A stretch of DNA of 64,000 nt from Candidatus Saccharimonadota bacterium (GCA_017524405.1 JAFWSJ010000015.1:62001-126000), one strand, 5' to 3'; shown: positions 40,592-48,804, counted from the stretch's first letter. The notes: generated by a model not told the origin, from the letters alone. Program-made: numbers and translations.

Positions 40592-42355
40592 ATGAGAGCC
40601 CTAGCAAAAGATCTAACTGTCAAATCTGGAAAAGTTCAGCTGGCTGGCTGGGTAAATTCTCGCCGTGATCACGGTGGTCTCATTTTCATTGATTTGCGCG
40701 ACCATACCGGTGTTATTCAGCTAGTTATTGACCCGCAAACTAAAGATGCATTTGAGCTCGCCGAACATCTTCGTGATGAGTATGTGATTCGCGCCGAAGG
40801 TACCGTTCGTCAGCGTGGTGCAGGTCTCGAGAATCCAAATATTCCTACCGGAAGTATTGAGGTTGTCGTGGACGCGCTCGAGCTTCTCAATCGCTCCGAA
40901 CCAGTCCCTGTTTCTACTCATGACGAGGGCGTTGAAACCGGCGAAGAACTTCGTCTCAAGTACCGCTATCTCGATCTGCGTCGTCCAAGCATGCAAAAGC
41001 GTCTCGCTCGCCGTTCTGAGTATTATCGCTTCATGCGCGAATACATGCATGATCATGACTTCATTGAGGTCACGACTCCAATTCTCGCCAACTCGTCCCC
41101 AGAAGGCGCACGTGACTTTATCATTCCATCTCGCCTTCAGCCAGGCAAATTCTATGCCTTGCCACAGGCACCGCAGCAGTTTAAACAGCTTTTGATGGTT
41201 GGCGGCATTCCGCGCTACTACCAGATCGCCGCTTGTTTCCGCGATGAGGACCCACGCGCCGACCGCCTCTATGGCGAGTTCTATCAGCTCGACTGCGAAA
41301 TGTCCTTCGTCGAAGATGGCGAAGTTGTCCGCCAGGAGATGGAGCCGCTCGTAAAGAGTCTTGTAAAAGACTTTGGTGGCAAGAAGCTTCTTAGCGAAGA
41401 TATTCCACGCATTCCATACCAGGAATCGATGGAGAAGTATGGCGTCGACAAGCCAGACCTTCGCTATGGCATGGAGCTTATCGACCTTACTGAAGATTTG
41501 AAGAATACTGAATTTGCTGTTTTTGCAAAAGCTGAATGCGTCAAGGCAATCTGCGTTAAGAATGGCGCAGACCTTAGCCGCTCTCAGATTGATGGCTTTA
41601 CCGAACAAGCCCGCAAACTCGGCGCTGGCGGTCTTGCCTATCTCACCTACACGCCAGAAGGCATCAAGTCTCCAATCGCGAAGTTTCTTAGCGAAGCAGA
41701 GCTCGAGGCTATCACGAAGAAAACTGGTGCCGAAAGCGGCGATGCTGTCTTCTTTGGTGCCGACACTCGTGCGAAGGTTAATAAGGTCCTTGGCCAGCTC
41801 CGTATTGCGTTTGCCGATCACTTCAAACTCAAAGATCCAAACGTTGTTGCGCTTTGCTGGATCGTCGACTTCCCATTCTATGAGTGGGACGATGGAGCAG
41901 AGAAGCTCGACTTTGGCCATAACCCATTCTCGATGCCAAAAGGTGGTCTCGCTGCGCTCGAAAACGCCAAGACCGACGAAGAGAAGCTCGCGATTGTCGC
42001 CGATCAGTTCGATATGGTCATGAACGGCTACGAAATTTGTTCTGGCGCCGTCCGCAACCACAATCCAGAAATCATGTACAAGGTCTTTGGTATTCTTGGC
42101 TATGATGAGAAATATGTTGAAGCTCGCTTCGGTGGTATGCTCAACGCCTTCAAGTTTGGCGCGCCTCCACACGCTGGTTGTGCCTATGGTATCGACCGTA
42201 TCTTTATGGTGCTCGAAAACACTGAAAATATCCGTGACATCGTCGCCTTCCCGAAGAATGGTTCCGGCGTCGACCTCATGATGAGCGCTCCGTCCGTAGT
42301 CGACGATTATCAGATTACCGACTGCCATCTTCAGCTCATGCCAGACGAAGAATAA
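40592..42355 (+). CDS. aspS: Aspartyl-tRNA synthetase
   Basis: 587 residues, bacterial type. OB-fold anticodon domain at the N-terminus (VQLAGWVNSRRDHGGLIFIDLRDHTG); class II motif 2 YQIAACFRDEDPRADR; GAD insert (residues about 285-410); motif 3 GAPPHAGCAYGIDRIFM. With gatCAB and tRNA-Asn in the window, a non-discriminating enzyme that also charges tRNA-Asn is plausible, but specificity residues were not resolved. The next gene has its own promoter 3 bp after the stop. Confidence 0.96.
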   Translation: MRALAKDLTVKSGKVQLAGWVNSRRDHGGLIFIDLRDHTGVIQLVIDPQTKDAFELAEHLRDEYVIRAEGTVRQRGAGLENPNIPTGSIEVVVDALELLNRSEPVPVSTHDEGVETGEELRLKYRYLDLRRPSMQKRLARRSEYYRFMREYMHDHDFIEVTTPILANSSPEGARDFIIPSRLQPGKFYALPQAPQQFKQLLMVGGIPRYYQIAACFRDEDPRADRLYGEFYQLDCEMSFVEDGEVVRQEMEPLVKSLVKDFGGKKLLSEDIPRIPYQESMEKYGVDKPDLRYGMELIDLTEDLKNTEFAVFAKAECVKAICVKNGADLSRSQIDGFTEQARKLGAGGLAYLTYTPEGIKSPIAKFLSEAELEAITKKTGAESGDAVFFGADTRAKVNKVLGQLRIAFADHFKLKDPNVVALCWIVDFPFYEWDDGAEKLDFGHNPFSMPKGGLAALENAKTDEEKLAIVADQFDMVMNGYEICSGAVRNHNPEIMYKVFGILGYDEKYVEARFGGMLNAFKFGAPPHAGCAYGIDRIFMVLENTENIRDIVAFPKNGSGVDLMMSAPSVVDDYQITDCHLQLMPDEE

Positions 42356-42358
42356 TGA

Positions 42359-42364
42359 TATACT
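42359..42364 (+). promoter_or_regulatory. Leaderless promoter of the exported-protein pair
   Basis: TGA-TATACT, 6 nt before ATG 42371, inside a 15-bp gap after aspS. Confidence 0.78.
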
Positions 42365-42370
42365 TTTAGT

Positions 42371-42904
42371 ATGAACCTTGCGAAAAAAGGATTGATTGTA
42401 TTTTGTGCAGTATTGACTGCGGCAATGCCGACCAATCTTTTTGCCGTTGAGTTAACAGAGGAGCAAATCGGGAACATTTCTTCGAATTGTTCGAGCATTA
42501 AGCTTCAGCTCCAAAAGGTCCAGCGCATGGACGCGAAGAGCCGTGTTCACCTAGGTGCCCAGTTTGAGGCTATTGCAAATAGCCTTATGATGAACCTCAA
42601 CCTTCGCCTCGTCAAAAACAACAGGGCTAACGGCGATATCGCTTCGCAGCAAGCCGAGTTTTCTAATGTCCGCGAACGCTTCAAGAAGGATTATATTGAA
42701 TACCAAAAGGAGCTCGAGGAGCTAATTGGTATTAATTGTAAAGATGACCCGTATCGTTTTTATGAACAGCTCGAATATGTCCGAGCGCGCCGCGATGATA
42801 TGGGCTGGAGTATTACTAGATTGCGTGAAATTGCCGATGAACATCGTCGCTCTGTCCTAGATATGAGGGAAGAGCTATACGACAAGGAGCACTCAAATGA
42901 ATAA
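42371..42904 (+). CDS. Exported helical protein, unknown
   Basis: 177 residues. Signal peptide about 1-25 (GLIVFCAVLTAAMPTNLFA). The mature part is helical with coiled-coil character (SSIKLQLQKVQRMD, FKKDYIEYQKELEELIG, VRARRDDMGWSITRLREIADEH) and two Cys (SSNCSS, INCKDD) that could pair. Overlaps the next membrane gene by 8 bp with AAGGAG upstream of that start, so the two are one unit. No known domain recognised. Confidence 0.68.
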   Translation: MNLAKKGLIVFCAVLTAAMPTNLFAVELTEEQIGNISSNCSSIKLQLQKVQRMDAKSRVHLGAQFEAIANSLMMNLNLRLVKNNRANGDIASQQAEFSNVRERFKKDYIEYQKELEELIGINCKDDPYRFYEQLEYVRARRDDMGWSITRLREIADEHRRSVLDMREELYDKEHSNE

Positions 42905-43301
42905 TCAGCCTATCGAAGCAGAGTCGAGTAAGAAAATCCATGGCGGCCGCAATCTTATGATTCTCGGCATCGCAGCTGCTGCGATTGCATTTGTTTCTAC
43001 GGCCGTGAGCCTTCACATTTATCGCGAGACTGGCGATGTCTATCTTGACCGCTCTCGCCCAGGCTATATCTTTGAAGACGAAAAGCACGATACTGATGAT
43101 GATAAAAAAGAATTATTCTCCGCCGATGGCGAGATTAATTCCGGAGTGCTAGATCAATATCTGAAAGAGTACGACACAGTTATGGAGCGCATTGAGGACG
43201 CCTCTGATGATTTCTCGCCAGAGCCACTCTCAAACGAGAGCCTCAGTATCGACATCGTTGGTCACGACGAAGACTTTAATTCTGAAGAAAACAATTTCTA
43301 A
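42897..43301 (+). CDS. Single-pass membrane protein with acidic tail, unknown
   Basis: 134 residues. Membrane helix near 20-40 (LMILGIAAAAIAFVSTAVSLHIY), then an acidic external tail rich in Asp, Glu and Ser, with no recognised domain. Its 3' end overlaps the convergent murC by 26 bp. Co-expression with the preceding exported coiled-coil protein suggests a surface pair. Confidence 0.63.
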   Translation: MNNQPIEAESSKKIHGGRNLMILGIAAAAIAFVSTAVSLHIYRETGDVYLDRSRPGYIFEDEKHDTDDDKKELFSADGEINSGVLDQYLKEYDTVMERIEDASDDFSPEPLSNESLSIDIVGHDEDFNSEENNF

Positions 43302-44490
43302 ACCAAGTATCTGCCGGGCCGGCGGTGATTAGGAGAATAATCCAACCATTTTGATGGAGCTGGCGAATTTTTGCAGCGAGCGTGTCATTTAGTTCTGCAG
43401 GCTCCGCGATGTCTGCGTTTTCCATTCCGCTGATTAATTCTGCCGGGGAGAGAACAGCGAGATTTGGATCTTCGCGCGTGAGGTAAGTTGGTAGCCAGAA
43501 TACCTTGTCCGCGCCGATGAAAGCCTTTTTGTAGCCGTCTCTGACCTCATGTTGACGCGAGTTTTGGTGCGGCTGGTAAAGAATAGCGACACCTTGTGCA
43601 CCATCGCGAGCCTTGAGCTCAGATGCCATTGCTATGGTCGCGGCGATTTCTTCTGGGTGATGACCGTAGTCGGAGTAGACATTATCGATCAGTTTTTCGA
43701 AACGACGTCCAGCGCCAGGGAATTGATTAAGCGCTGCGATAATCTCGTCTTCGCTCTTATCGCAAACCTGCTTCATGACGGCAAGACAAATCGAGGCGTC
43801 TTGGCGGCGAAGTTCACCTACAAGCGTAATTCTACTGTCTATTGTTGTATTTTTCACAACATTTTCAGATTGGCTTTCAAACTGCGCAAACGCTGCGTGG
43901 TATTCTTCAGGGGTCTTATAAATATCGGCGTGGTCGTAGTCGACGGTCGTAATCGCCGCAAGATATGGATGGTACGCCAAGAAGTTGCGGTCATATTCGT
44001 CGGCCTCATAAATGAAGTATTCGCCGTCTTTTGCGAAGTTTCCGCCGTTTGCCCACGGCAATGTAGTGCCCACGAGATAGCTTGCTGGGATGCCTAGTGC
44101 ATGGAAACACCAAATAATCATCGAAGTAGTCGTCGTCTTTCCGTGCGTACCCGCAACGGCGATCATCTTCTGATTGTGCATCTTGACGAATTCGGCAATA
44201 AATTCGTCGCGTTTCGAGACGCGGATACCCGCTTCTTTCGCAAGTTTTAATTCTGGGTGGTCTTCAGGTAGAGCAGATGTGTAGACGAACCAATCCAATC
44301 CGTCGAGTTGCTCGGAAAGGAATTTGCCGTCCTGCGGTCCGTACGCTACGGGAATGCCGCGTTCGTCAATTTCGTCCGCAATCGCGCCGCGCAATAAATC
44401 AGAGCCGCATACTGTCATGCCGGCGTCTTGAGCTAATTCTGCCAGTGGTCCGATACCGGTGCCGCTGATTCCCGAAAAATATACCTTCAT
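43276..44490 (-). CDS. murC: UDP-N-acetylmuramate-L-alanine ligase (MurC-type Mur ligase)
   Basis: 404 residues, slightly shorter than typical MurC. Adds the first amino acid to UDP-MurNAc. N-terminal YFSGISGTGIGPLAELAQDAG is the UDP-binding domain; ATP loop VAGTHGKTTTTSMI; YEADEYDRNFL metal residues; DYGHHPEEIAATI (HHP of MurC/Mpl). Mpl is an alternative, but the length and the need for a MurC favour MurC. Start 44490 is 11 nt from a TATACT box in the shared 19-bp intergenic gap. Confidence 0.88.
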   Translation of the reverse strand: MKVYFSGISGTGIGPLAELAQDAGMTVCGSDLLRGAIADEIDERGIPVAYGPQDGKFLSEQLDGLDWFVYTSALPEDHPELKLAKEAGIRVSKRDEFIAEFVKMHNQKMIAVAGTHGKTTTTSMIIWCFHALGIPASYLVGTTLPWANGGNFAKDGEYFIYEADEYDRNFLAYHPYLAAITTVDYDHADIYKTPEEYHAAFAQFESQSENVVKNTTIDSRITLVGELRRQDASICLAVMKQVCDKSEDEIIAALNQFPGAGRRFEKLIDNVYSDYGHHPEEIAATIAMASELKARDGAQGVAILYQPHQNSRQHEVRDGYKKAFIGADKVFWLPTYLTREDPNLAVLSPAELISGMENADIAEPAELNDTLAAKIRQLHQNGWIILLITAGPADTWFRNCFLQN

Positions 44491-44509
44491 GCTATAATTT
44501 TAGTATATT
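44491..44509. promoter_or_regulatory. 19-bp divergent promoter region
   Basis: The entire gap between two divergent genes. Plus TATAAT (44493-44498) and minus TATACT (44502-44507) both lie within it, each 11 nt from its own start codon. Any -35 element must lie inside the opposite gene. Confidence 0.65.
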
Positions 44510-45226
44510 ATGGGTGGACTGTCTAAGGATAAGTTGAGACAGGTACTCGCTAAGATCTTCCGGCTGAGAAGTTGGAAGTTAGCGCTTATTTTGATTCTCT
44601 TGTGTTTTTTGGCTGCCACACTTCTTCGCTTCGACCATATCCGGATGACTGAACTTCGCGAGGCGGTCCTTACTGCTGACAAGGATGGCAATGAGGAAGA
44701 AATCTCGAAAGCTCTAAACGAGCTCCAGGGTTTTACTATTAAGCACATCATCTTCAACGCCGTCGAAGACAACGGCCAACAGCGCATTACTTTCGGCACC
44801 GGTCCGTTCTATCTTGAAAACCAGTATTTGCGTCGCGCTCAGGCGGCCGTGAAAAAGGCTCAGGAAGAAATCGACAAGAACGCAAAGAACCCCTATGGCA
44901 ACGTCTATCAAAAGGTTGCGGCTATCTGTGATGCGCAGGGTATCAAATACGGCTGGCGCTACCCGGATAAAGAGTATATTAATTGTTGGATTAATGAGCT
45001 AGCCGCTTTCCCAGCCGCCGAATCTATGGACGCTTACGGCGCAGCCAACCTCCCGTCCACAGAGCTCTTCCGCTACGAATTTGCCTCTCCTCTCTGGTAT
45101 CCTTGCGGCTCCGGCATAGTCATTCTTATCTGTATTATCCTCGTAATCGCGCTCATCATTCGCTTCTTCATTTGGCTTTTTCTTAAGATAGCCGTATCTG
45201 TTGTTTCTCACCCTAGAAAAAGTTGA
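44510..45226 (+). CDS. Membrane protein with two terminal helices, unknown
   Basis: 238 residues. Membrane helix near 22-40 (LALILILLCFLAATLLRF), a central external domain of about 160 residues (with YLRRAQAAVKKAQEEIDKN helix and VYQKVAAICDAQGIKYGWRYPD), and a second helix near 205-230 (GIVILICIILVIALIIRFFIWLFL). Two Cys in the outer part. No family recognised. Divergent from murC with overlapping promoters, which hints at linked expression. Confidence 0.65.
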   Translation: MGGLSKDKLRQVLAKIFRLRSWKLALILILLCFLAATLLRFDHIRMTELREAVLTADKDGNEEEISKALNELQGFTIKHIIFNAVEDNGQQRITFGTGPFYLENQYLRRAQAAVKKAQEEIDKNAKNPYGNVYQKVAAICDAQGIKYGWRYPDKEYINCWINELAAFPAAESMDAYGAANLPSTELFRYEFASPLWYPCGSGIVILICIILVIALIIRFFIWLFLKIAVSVVSHPRKS

Positions 45227-45235
45227 TTTTCTCTA

Positions 45236-45264
45236 TTGACAGCGCTCTCTAGAGGTCATAAGAT
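45236..45264 (+). promoter_or_regulatory. Strong canonical promoter of the 68-residue protein
   Basis: TTGACA, 17-bp spacer, TAAGAT. The spacer contains the palindrome CTCTAGAG. Followed by a leader with a perfect AAGGAGG. Confidence 0.8.
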
Positions 45265-45296
45265 AAGAGTATAAAAACTAAGGAGGAAAGTCTAAA

Positions 45297-45503
45297 ATGG
45301 CTTACGAACATACCAATTCCAAGGGTGTTAAATACTATCTTCACAAGTCCGAGGTTACTCTCCGTGGCGGCAAACCACAGACGATTTACTTCTTCACCAA
45401 GGTTGCGAAGAATGCTAAGGGTACCCCATGCGACCTTCCAGCAGATCGCGAAGTCAACGAAAACCCACGCAACGGTTTCTTGACTATCTCCCGCAAGAAA
45501 TAA
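45297..45503 (+). CDS. Small basic protein, unknown, probably highly expressed
   Basis: 68 residues, no membrane segment: HTNSKGVKYYLHKSEVTLRGG, QTIYFFTKVAKN, ADREVNENPRNGFLTISRKK. Beta-rich and basic, of ribosomal-protein size but not matching any ribosomal protein I know. It has the best promoter-plus-ribosome-binding-site combination of the window (consensus -35/-10, AAGGAGG) and its own terminator, suggesting high abundance. Small proteins of this kind seem common in Saccharibacteria; function unknown. Confidence 0.75.
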   Translation: MAYEHTNSKGVKYYLHKSEVTLRGGKPQTIYFFTKVAKNAKGTPCDLPADREVNENPRNGFLTISRKK

Positions 45504-45527
45504 TTAGTTTGAACTAGATTATTTAGG

Positions 45528-45558
45528 AAACTACCCCCGTAAAAAGGGGTAGTTTTTG
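45528..45558 (+). terminator. Terminator of the 68-residue protein gene
   Basis: AAACTACCCC, 8-base loop, GGGGTAGTTT followed by T-run. Confidence 0.9.
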
Positions 45559-45561
45559 TTA

Positions 45562-45567
45562 TATAAT
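45562..45567 (+). promoter_or_regulatory. Leaderless promoter of the LexA-like gene
   Basis: TATAAT, 6 nt before ATG 45574; an in-frame ATG at 45556 lies upstream of the promoter and is excluded. Confidence 0.8.
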
Positions 45568-45573
45568 AGATGC

Positions 45574-45933
45574 ATGGAAAGACCGACGAAGAAACAGCAG
45601 GAATTACTTGATTATATCGCCTCATACACCTATGAGCATGGCTATTCTCCAACTTACCGCGAGATCATGACTGCTCTCAAGAAAAAGTCTGTTTCCGCCG
45701 TCGCTGAGCACGTCCAAAACTGCGTAGATCGTGGTTTTCTTGAGAAGACCGACAATGTCCAGCGTTCGCTCCGCGTCATCCCAATCGAGCAACACGAGGA
45801 AACGACGGGATTGTTCAGGGCGAAGATCGAAAAGCTTGAGGAGAAATCTCGCGAGAACCCAGACGACGTTAGTGTCAAAGATGATCTTGCTACGCTTAAA
45901 GCGGCCGCGAAGCTGCTGGGGCTTTCTCTCTGA
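45574..45933 (+). CDS. LexA-like winged-helix protein lacking the S24 peptidase domain
   Basis: 119 residues. Residues 1-65 match the LexA DNA-binding domain (TKKQQELLDYIASYTYEHGYSPTYREIMTALKKKSVSAVAEHV, split here only by position). The remainder (about 70-119) is a charged helix with coiled-coil pattern (AKIEKLEEKSRE, LATLKAAAKLLG). There is no Ala-Gly cleavage site and no Ser-Lys peptidase domain, and no second frame nearby encodes one. It cannot self-cleave, so it may be a constitutive or differently regulated repressor, with dimerisation through the helix. Leaderless. Confidence 0.82.
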   Translation: MERPTKKQQELLDYIASYTYEHGYSPTYREIMTALKKKSVSAVAEHVQNCVDRGFLEKTDNVQRSLRVIPIEQHEETTGLFRAKIEKLEEKSRENPDDVSVKDDLATLKAAAKLLGLSL

Positions 45934-45939
45934 ATTTGA

Positions 45940-45945
45940 TATAAT
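45940..45945 (+). promoter_or_regulatory. Promoter of the sugar-phosphate transferase gene
   Basis: TATAAT, 8 nt before ATG 45954, within a 20-bp gap; no Shine-Dalgarno site. Confidence 0.7.
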
Positions 45946-45953
45946 AATATAAG

Positions 45954-47384
45954 ATGAAAAAAGAGCCGGGCCTTATCTACCGAATCTGTTTATTGATTGG
46001 CGATGCACTCGCAATTATTTTCGCATTTTCGTTCGCGTATTACTTCCGCACCAATATCGATCCGCGCCCGTATTTCTTCGAATCGGAGCTAACCGACTTC
46101 GTTCTCACGAACCTGATTCTTTTGCCGGTTTGGCTAGTCATTCTTATCGCTCTTGGTCTCTATAGCAAAAAGATTCTCGGCAGGCCATTTATGCTCGCCA
46201 TCCGTCTTCTTGTCGCCAGCATTCTTGGCGTCATGGCGATTATTACCTATGACTTCTTCGCGAGCAATACTACCATCGCGACTAGCTCGCTTTTCCCGGT
46301 GCGCGGCATCGCAATTCTCACGGCGCTTTTCTGCTTTGCGACACTTGTCGTCGAGCGCTTAATTATCTCCCTAGTTCATCGCTTCTTCCTCCGCCGAAGC
46401 GTCGGCCTCGTACGCACGCTCATCGTCGGTGATAGCAGCAATACGACGCAGCTCCTTATGGGCATTTCGCCGGAGACGGGCTACAAGGTCGTCGGCGTCG
46501 TCGCTGCGGATAAATATGTGCCAAGTGAATGGAGAAAAAAGCAGTATAAGACAATCGAAGAAGCAATTAGCCACCATAAAATCGATGCCATTATTAACAC
46601 TGACGACCGCGACATCGAGGGCGTTAATAAGATCGCTATCGATCATCACGCACTTTATTATTATTCGCCGGCCGAGAGCTCGATCATTACGCTCACTAAT
46701 AACGTTGAGTTCATCGCGGCAACCCCAGTCGTTTTGATCCGCACCACGCCGCTCAGCGGTGGCGCCCGCGCCTACAAGCGCGCCACCGATCTTTTCTTTG
46801 GGCTTATCCTAACGGTTCTCGCTCTGCCGTTCATTCTGGTCGTGTTTATTATTCAGAAGATTCTCGATCCAAAGTCGCCAGCCTTCTACAAGGACCGTCG
46901 TTTGACGCGCTATGACCGCGAGTTTAACCTCTATAAATTCCGTAGTATGAAGCCAGAGTATTGCGGAATGACCGCGGAAGAAGCCTTTGCAAAGATGGGG
47001 AAGAGCGAACTCTCGAAAAAGTATCGCAAACAGGGCGACTTCATTAAAAACGATCCTCGCTACACTAAGTTTGGTGATTTCATCCGCAAAACCAGCCTCG
47101 ACGAATTGCCACAATTCTTCAACGTACTAAAAGGCGACATTTCAATCATCGGCCCGCGTGCGCTCCAGCCGTTCGAGTTGAAGGATTATGGTGACCGCGC
47201 ACTCATCCTATCAGTTAAGTCAGGCATCACCGGCTTGGCGCAGGTTCACGGCCGTCGCGACATTTCGTTCAATGAGCGTCGCGTTCTCGACGTCTACTAT
47301 GTTCAGAACTGGTCGCCCGCACTAGATTTGCAGATCTTCTTCCGCACGATTGCTGCCGTTCTAAAGCGCGACGGGGCAAAGTAA
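45954..47384 (+). CDS. Polyprenyl-phosphate sugar-1-phosphate transferase (priming glycosyltransferase)
   Basis: 476 residues. Four N-terminal membrane helices, a CoA-binding-like loop domain (about 150-240), then a reentrant helix and the bacterial sugar transferase domain: KDRRLTRYDREFNLYKFRSMK, TKFGDFIRKTSLDELPQFFNVLKGDISIIGPRAL, SVKSGITGLAQVHGRRDISF. Starts repeat-unit synthesis by moving a sugar phosphate to undecaprenyl phosphate. It is 30 kb from the Wzx/Wzy cluster but probably primes that polymer. GtrA overlaps by one base. Confidence 0.92.
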   Translation: MKKEPGLIYRICLLIGDALAIIFAFSFAYYFRTNIDPRPYFFESELTDFVLTNLILLPVWLVILIALGLYSKKILGRPFMLAIRLLVASILGVMAIITYDFFASNTTIATSSLFPVRGIAILTALFCFATLVVERLIISLVHRFFLRRSVGLVRTLIVGDSSNTTQLLMGISPETGYKVVGVVAADKYVPSEWRKKQYKTIEEAISHHKIDAIINTDDRDIEGVNKIAIDHHALYYYSPAESSIITLTNNVEFIAATPVVLIRTTPLSGGARAYKRATDLFFGLILTVLALPFILVVFIIQKILDPKSPAFYKDRRLTRYDREFNLYKFRSMKPEYCGMTAEEAFAKMGKSELSKKYRKQGDFIKNDPRYTKFGDFIRKTSLDELPQFFNVLKGDISIIGPRALQPFELKDYGDRALILSVKSGITGLAQVHGRRDISFNERRVLDVYYVQNWSPALDLQIFFRTIAAVLKRDGAK

Positions 47385-47800
47385 TGAAAGAGAAAATCAA
47401 AAAGCTCACCGAGAAGCACGGCGAAAAAATTCGTTATGTCATCGTCGGCTGTTTCAATACGGTCCTAGATTTCTGTATCTACGGCTTACTAGCAAATATT
47501 ATCGGCATCCCGCAGATTCTCGCGAGCATTATCTCGACGACTATTTGTGTCTCAATCAGCTTCGTTCTAAATTACAAATTCGTGTGGCGCAGTAGTAAAT
47601 CGCTCAAATATACCATTGTCGGTTTTCTCGTCGTTTCGTTCTTTAGCGCCTGGGTCGTGCAGAGCATCGCTATCAAGCTCACCTTGCTCGTCTTCGGCGT
47701 GAGCTGGTTTACGAACCTCGCCGCCAAGGCTTTTGGCTCTCTCTGCGGCATGGTCACAAATTATCTCGGTTATAAATTCGTTTTCAAGACAAAAAATTAA
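47384..47800 (+). CDS. GtrA-family membrane protein
   Basis: 138 residues, four membrane helices. IRYVIVGCFNTVLDFCIYGLL and VSFVLNYKFVW are the GtrA signature; the C-terminal SLCGMVTNYLGYKFVFK repeats it. Members help flip or position polyprenyl-linked sugars. The start overlaps the priming transferase stop (TAATG), so the two act in one lipid-linked sugar pathway. Confidence 0.88.
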   Translation: MKEKIKKLTEKHGEKIRYVIVGCFNTVLDFCIYGLLANIIGIPQILASIISTTICVSISFVLNYKFVWRSSKSLKYTIVGFLVVSFFSAWVVQSIAIKLTLLVFGVSWFTNLAAKAFGSLCGMVTNYLGYKFVFKTKN

Positions 47801-47827
47801 CGCCGCTTATTTACAACAAGCGGCGTT
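47799..47827. terminator. Inverted repeat between convergent genes
   Basis: AACGCCGCTT, 9-base loop, AAGCGGCGTT. It overlaps the GtrA stop; only a broken T-run follows on plus, so termination may be partial. Possibly bidirectional. Confidence 0.65.
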
Positions 47828-47829
47828 AC

Positions 47830-48480
47830 TCAGTTTTTGTTCCATTTTTCAATGGAATCAAAGACATTGTTTTCGAATGCTTCTTTGACGTGATTAATGG
47901 CGTCCTGTTGATCGGCTACCGCTAATCCTGGCGCAAGGAATCGATATCTATATGCATTAAAGAAATCGACGGCCGCATCGGCGCTGTAGTTTTTCGGCGC
48001 GAGAGTATAGCATATCGCATAGATGCACTCGAAAATCCCTTTGAGGATTTGCGCCAATAACTTATTGTCGCGTTCGGCCGCAAATACGATGAATACTTTA
48101 TCCTTAAGTCTTAGCGTGCCGATGCCAACGTGCATGTTGAGTTCAGCAGCGGTGAAATATTGAATCGCCAATTCCGGATAAGGTTCCTCGATTGACTCCT
48201 CATAGATGTGCTCTACTACTTGGCTGCGCGCGTTCGGGTAATGGCACCTGGTGCAGCATAGGATGGTTTGCAGATAGTCCTGATCGAATATCCCATGGTT
48301 ATGCCAAAGGGTTACATAAGGATAATCTCTACTCTCGTCTGCAACGCCTAAGCCCACGACGCCATTTTGGTGCTGTTCGATAAAATCTCTGAAAATCCAC
48401 TGAGGGCATATGTCGCAAATGACACTAGCCTCAAGTTCGCCATAGCAATCTTTGCATTCGTCTTTGAATGATCTTCCCAT
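47830..48480 (-). CDS. Cys-rich protein with putative zinc ribbon, unknown
   Basis: 216 residues. Three CxxC pairs near the N-terminus (CKDC at about 9-12, CDIC at about 22-25, CTRC in the 70s), spaced like a zinc-binding module, and a helical C-terminal part. It begins with a strong GGAGGG site and an upstream TATAAT with a led transcript, unlike the leaderless majority. No family recognised; regulatory or nucleic-acid-binding roles are possible. Confidence 0.65.
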   Translation of the reverse strand: MGRSFKDECKDCYGELEASVICDICPQWIFRDFIEQHQNGVVGLGVADESRDYPYVTLWHNHGIFDQDYLQTILCCTRCHYPNARSQVVEHIYEESIEEPYPELAIQYFTAAELNMHVGIGTLRLKDKVFIVFAAERDNKLLAQILKGIFECIYAICYTLAPKNYSADAAVDFFNAYRYRFLAPGLAVADQQDAINHVKEAFENNVFDSIEKWNKN

Positions 48481-48493
48481 ATATAGCCCTCCC

Positions 48494-48660
48494 TTCGATG
48501 GAATAATAAAATTATATCATAAAATGTCGCAAAAAGCAACGAAAGGAGAGTATTTTTACAGAGGTAGTTATTGACTTTTCTTACCACTTTCGCCCACGCC
48601 ACGAGTGACTTAATCAATCAGATTCTCACCAAGAGATGGTTCAAGAGGCAACAGAGTCGT
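48494..48660. other. Gene-free stretch
   Basis: Between the Cys-rich gene and the hairpin at 48675. No convincing coding frame. It holds the led promoter of the Cys-rich gene (48517-48522 region, minus) and an isolated TTGACT (48571-48576, plus) without a matching -10. A small RNA ending at the hairpin is possible but unsupported by a promoter. Confidence 0.4.
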
Positions 48661-48674
48661 AGCTAGAATTAAAT

Positions 48675-48706
48675 AATCCCGGGTTTCCCGGGGCTGTCTT
48701 TTTTCT
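48675..48706 (+). terminator. Hairpin with T-run, no recognised plus-strand gene upstream
   Basis: CCCGGG-ttt-CCCGGG followed, after GCTGTC, by six T on plus. On minus it lies 15-45 bp past tRNA-Asn but lacks a good T-run. It may terminate tRNA-Asn weakly or an unidentified plus-strand RNA. Confidence 0.55.
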
Positions 48707-48718
48707 GACATAAAAAAA

Positions 48719-48793
48719 TGGCTCCCCCGGTCAGACTCGAACTGACAACCTCGAAGTTAACAGCTTCTTGCTCCACCATTGAGCTACAGGGGA
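48719..48793 (-). tRNA. tRNA-Asn (GTT)
   Basis: 75 nt with encoded CCA. Acceptor TCCCCTG pairs with CGGGGGA; D-stem GCTC/GAGC; anticodon loop CTGTTAA gives GTT; T-arm GTCAG-TTCGAGT-CTGAC. One mismatch at the top of the anticodon stem (A27 with G43). With gatCAB present it is probably charged with Asp and amidated. Confidence 0.95.
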
Positions 48794-48804
48794 TCGTAAG
48801 TATT

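Noticed and set aside
40721..42328. 535-codon open frame on the minus strand inside aspS
   Set aside because: It lies fully antisense to a clear AspRS gene; long antisense frames arise from its codon bias, and it has no recognisable motif, promoter or ribosome site.
48571..48576. Isolated TTGACT as a small-RNA promoter
   Set aside because: No -10-like hexamer at 16-18 bp downstream.
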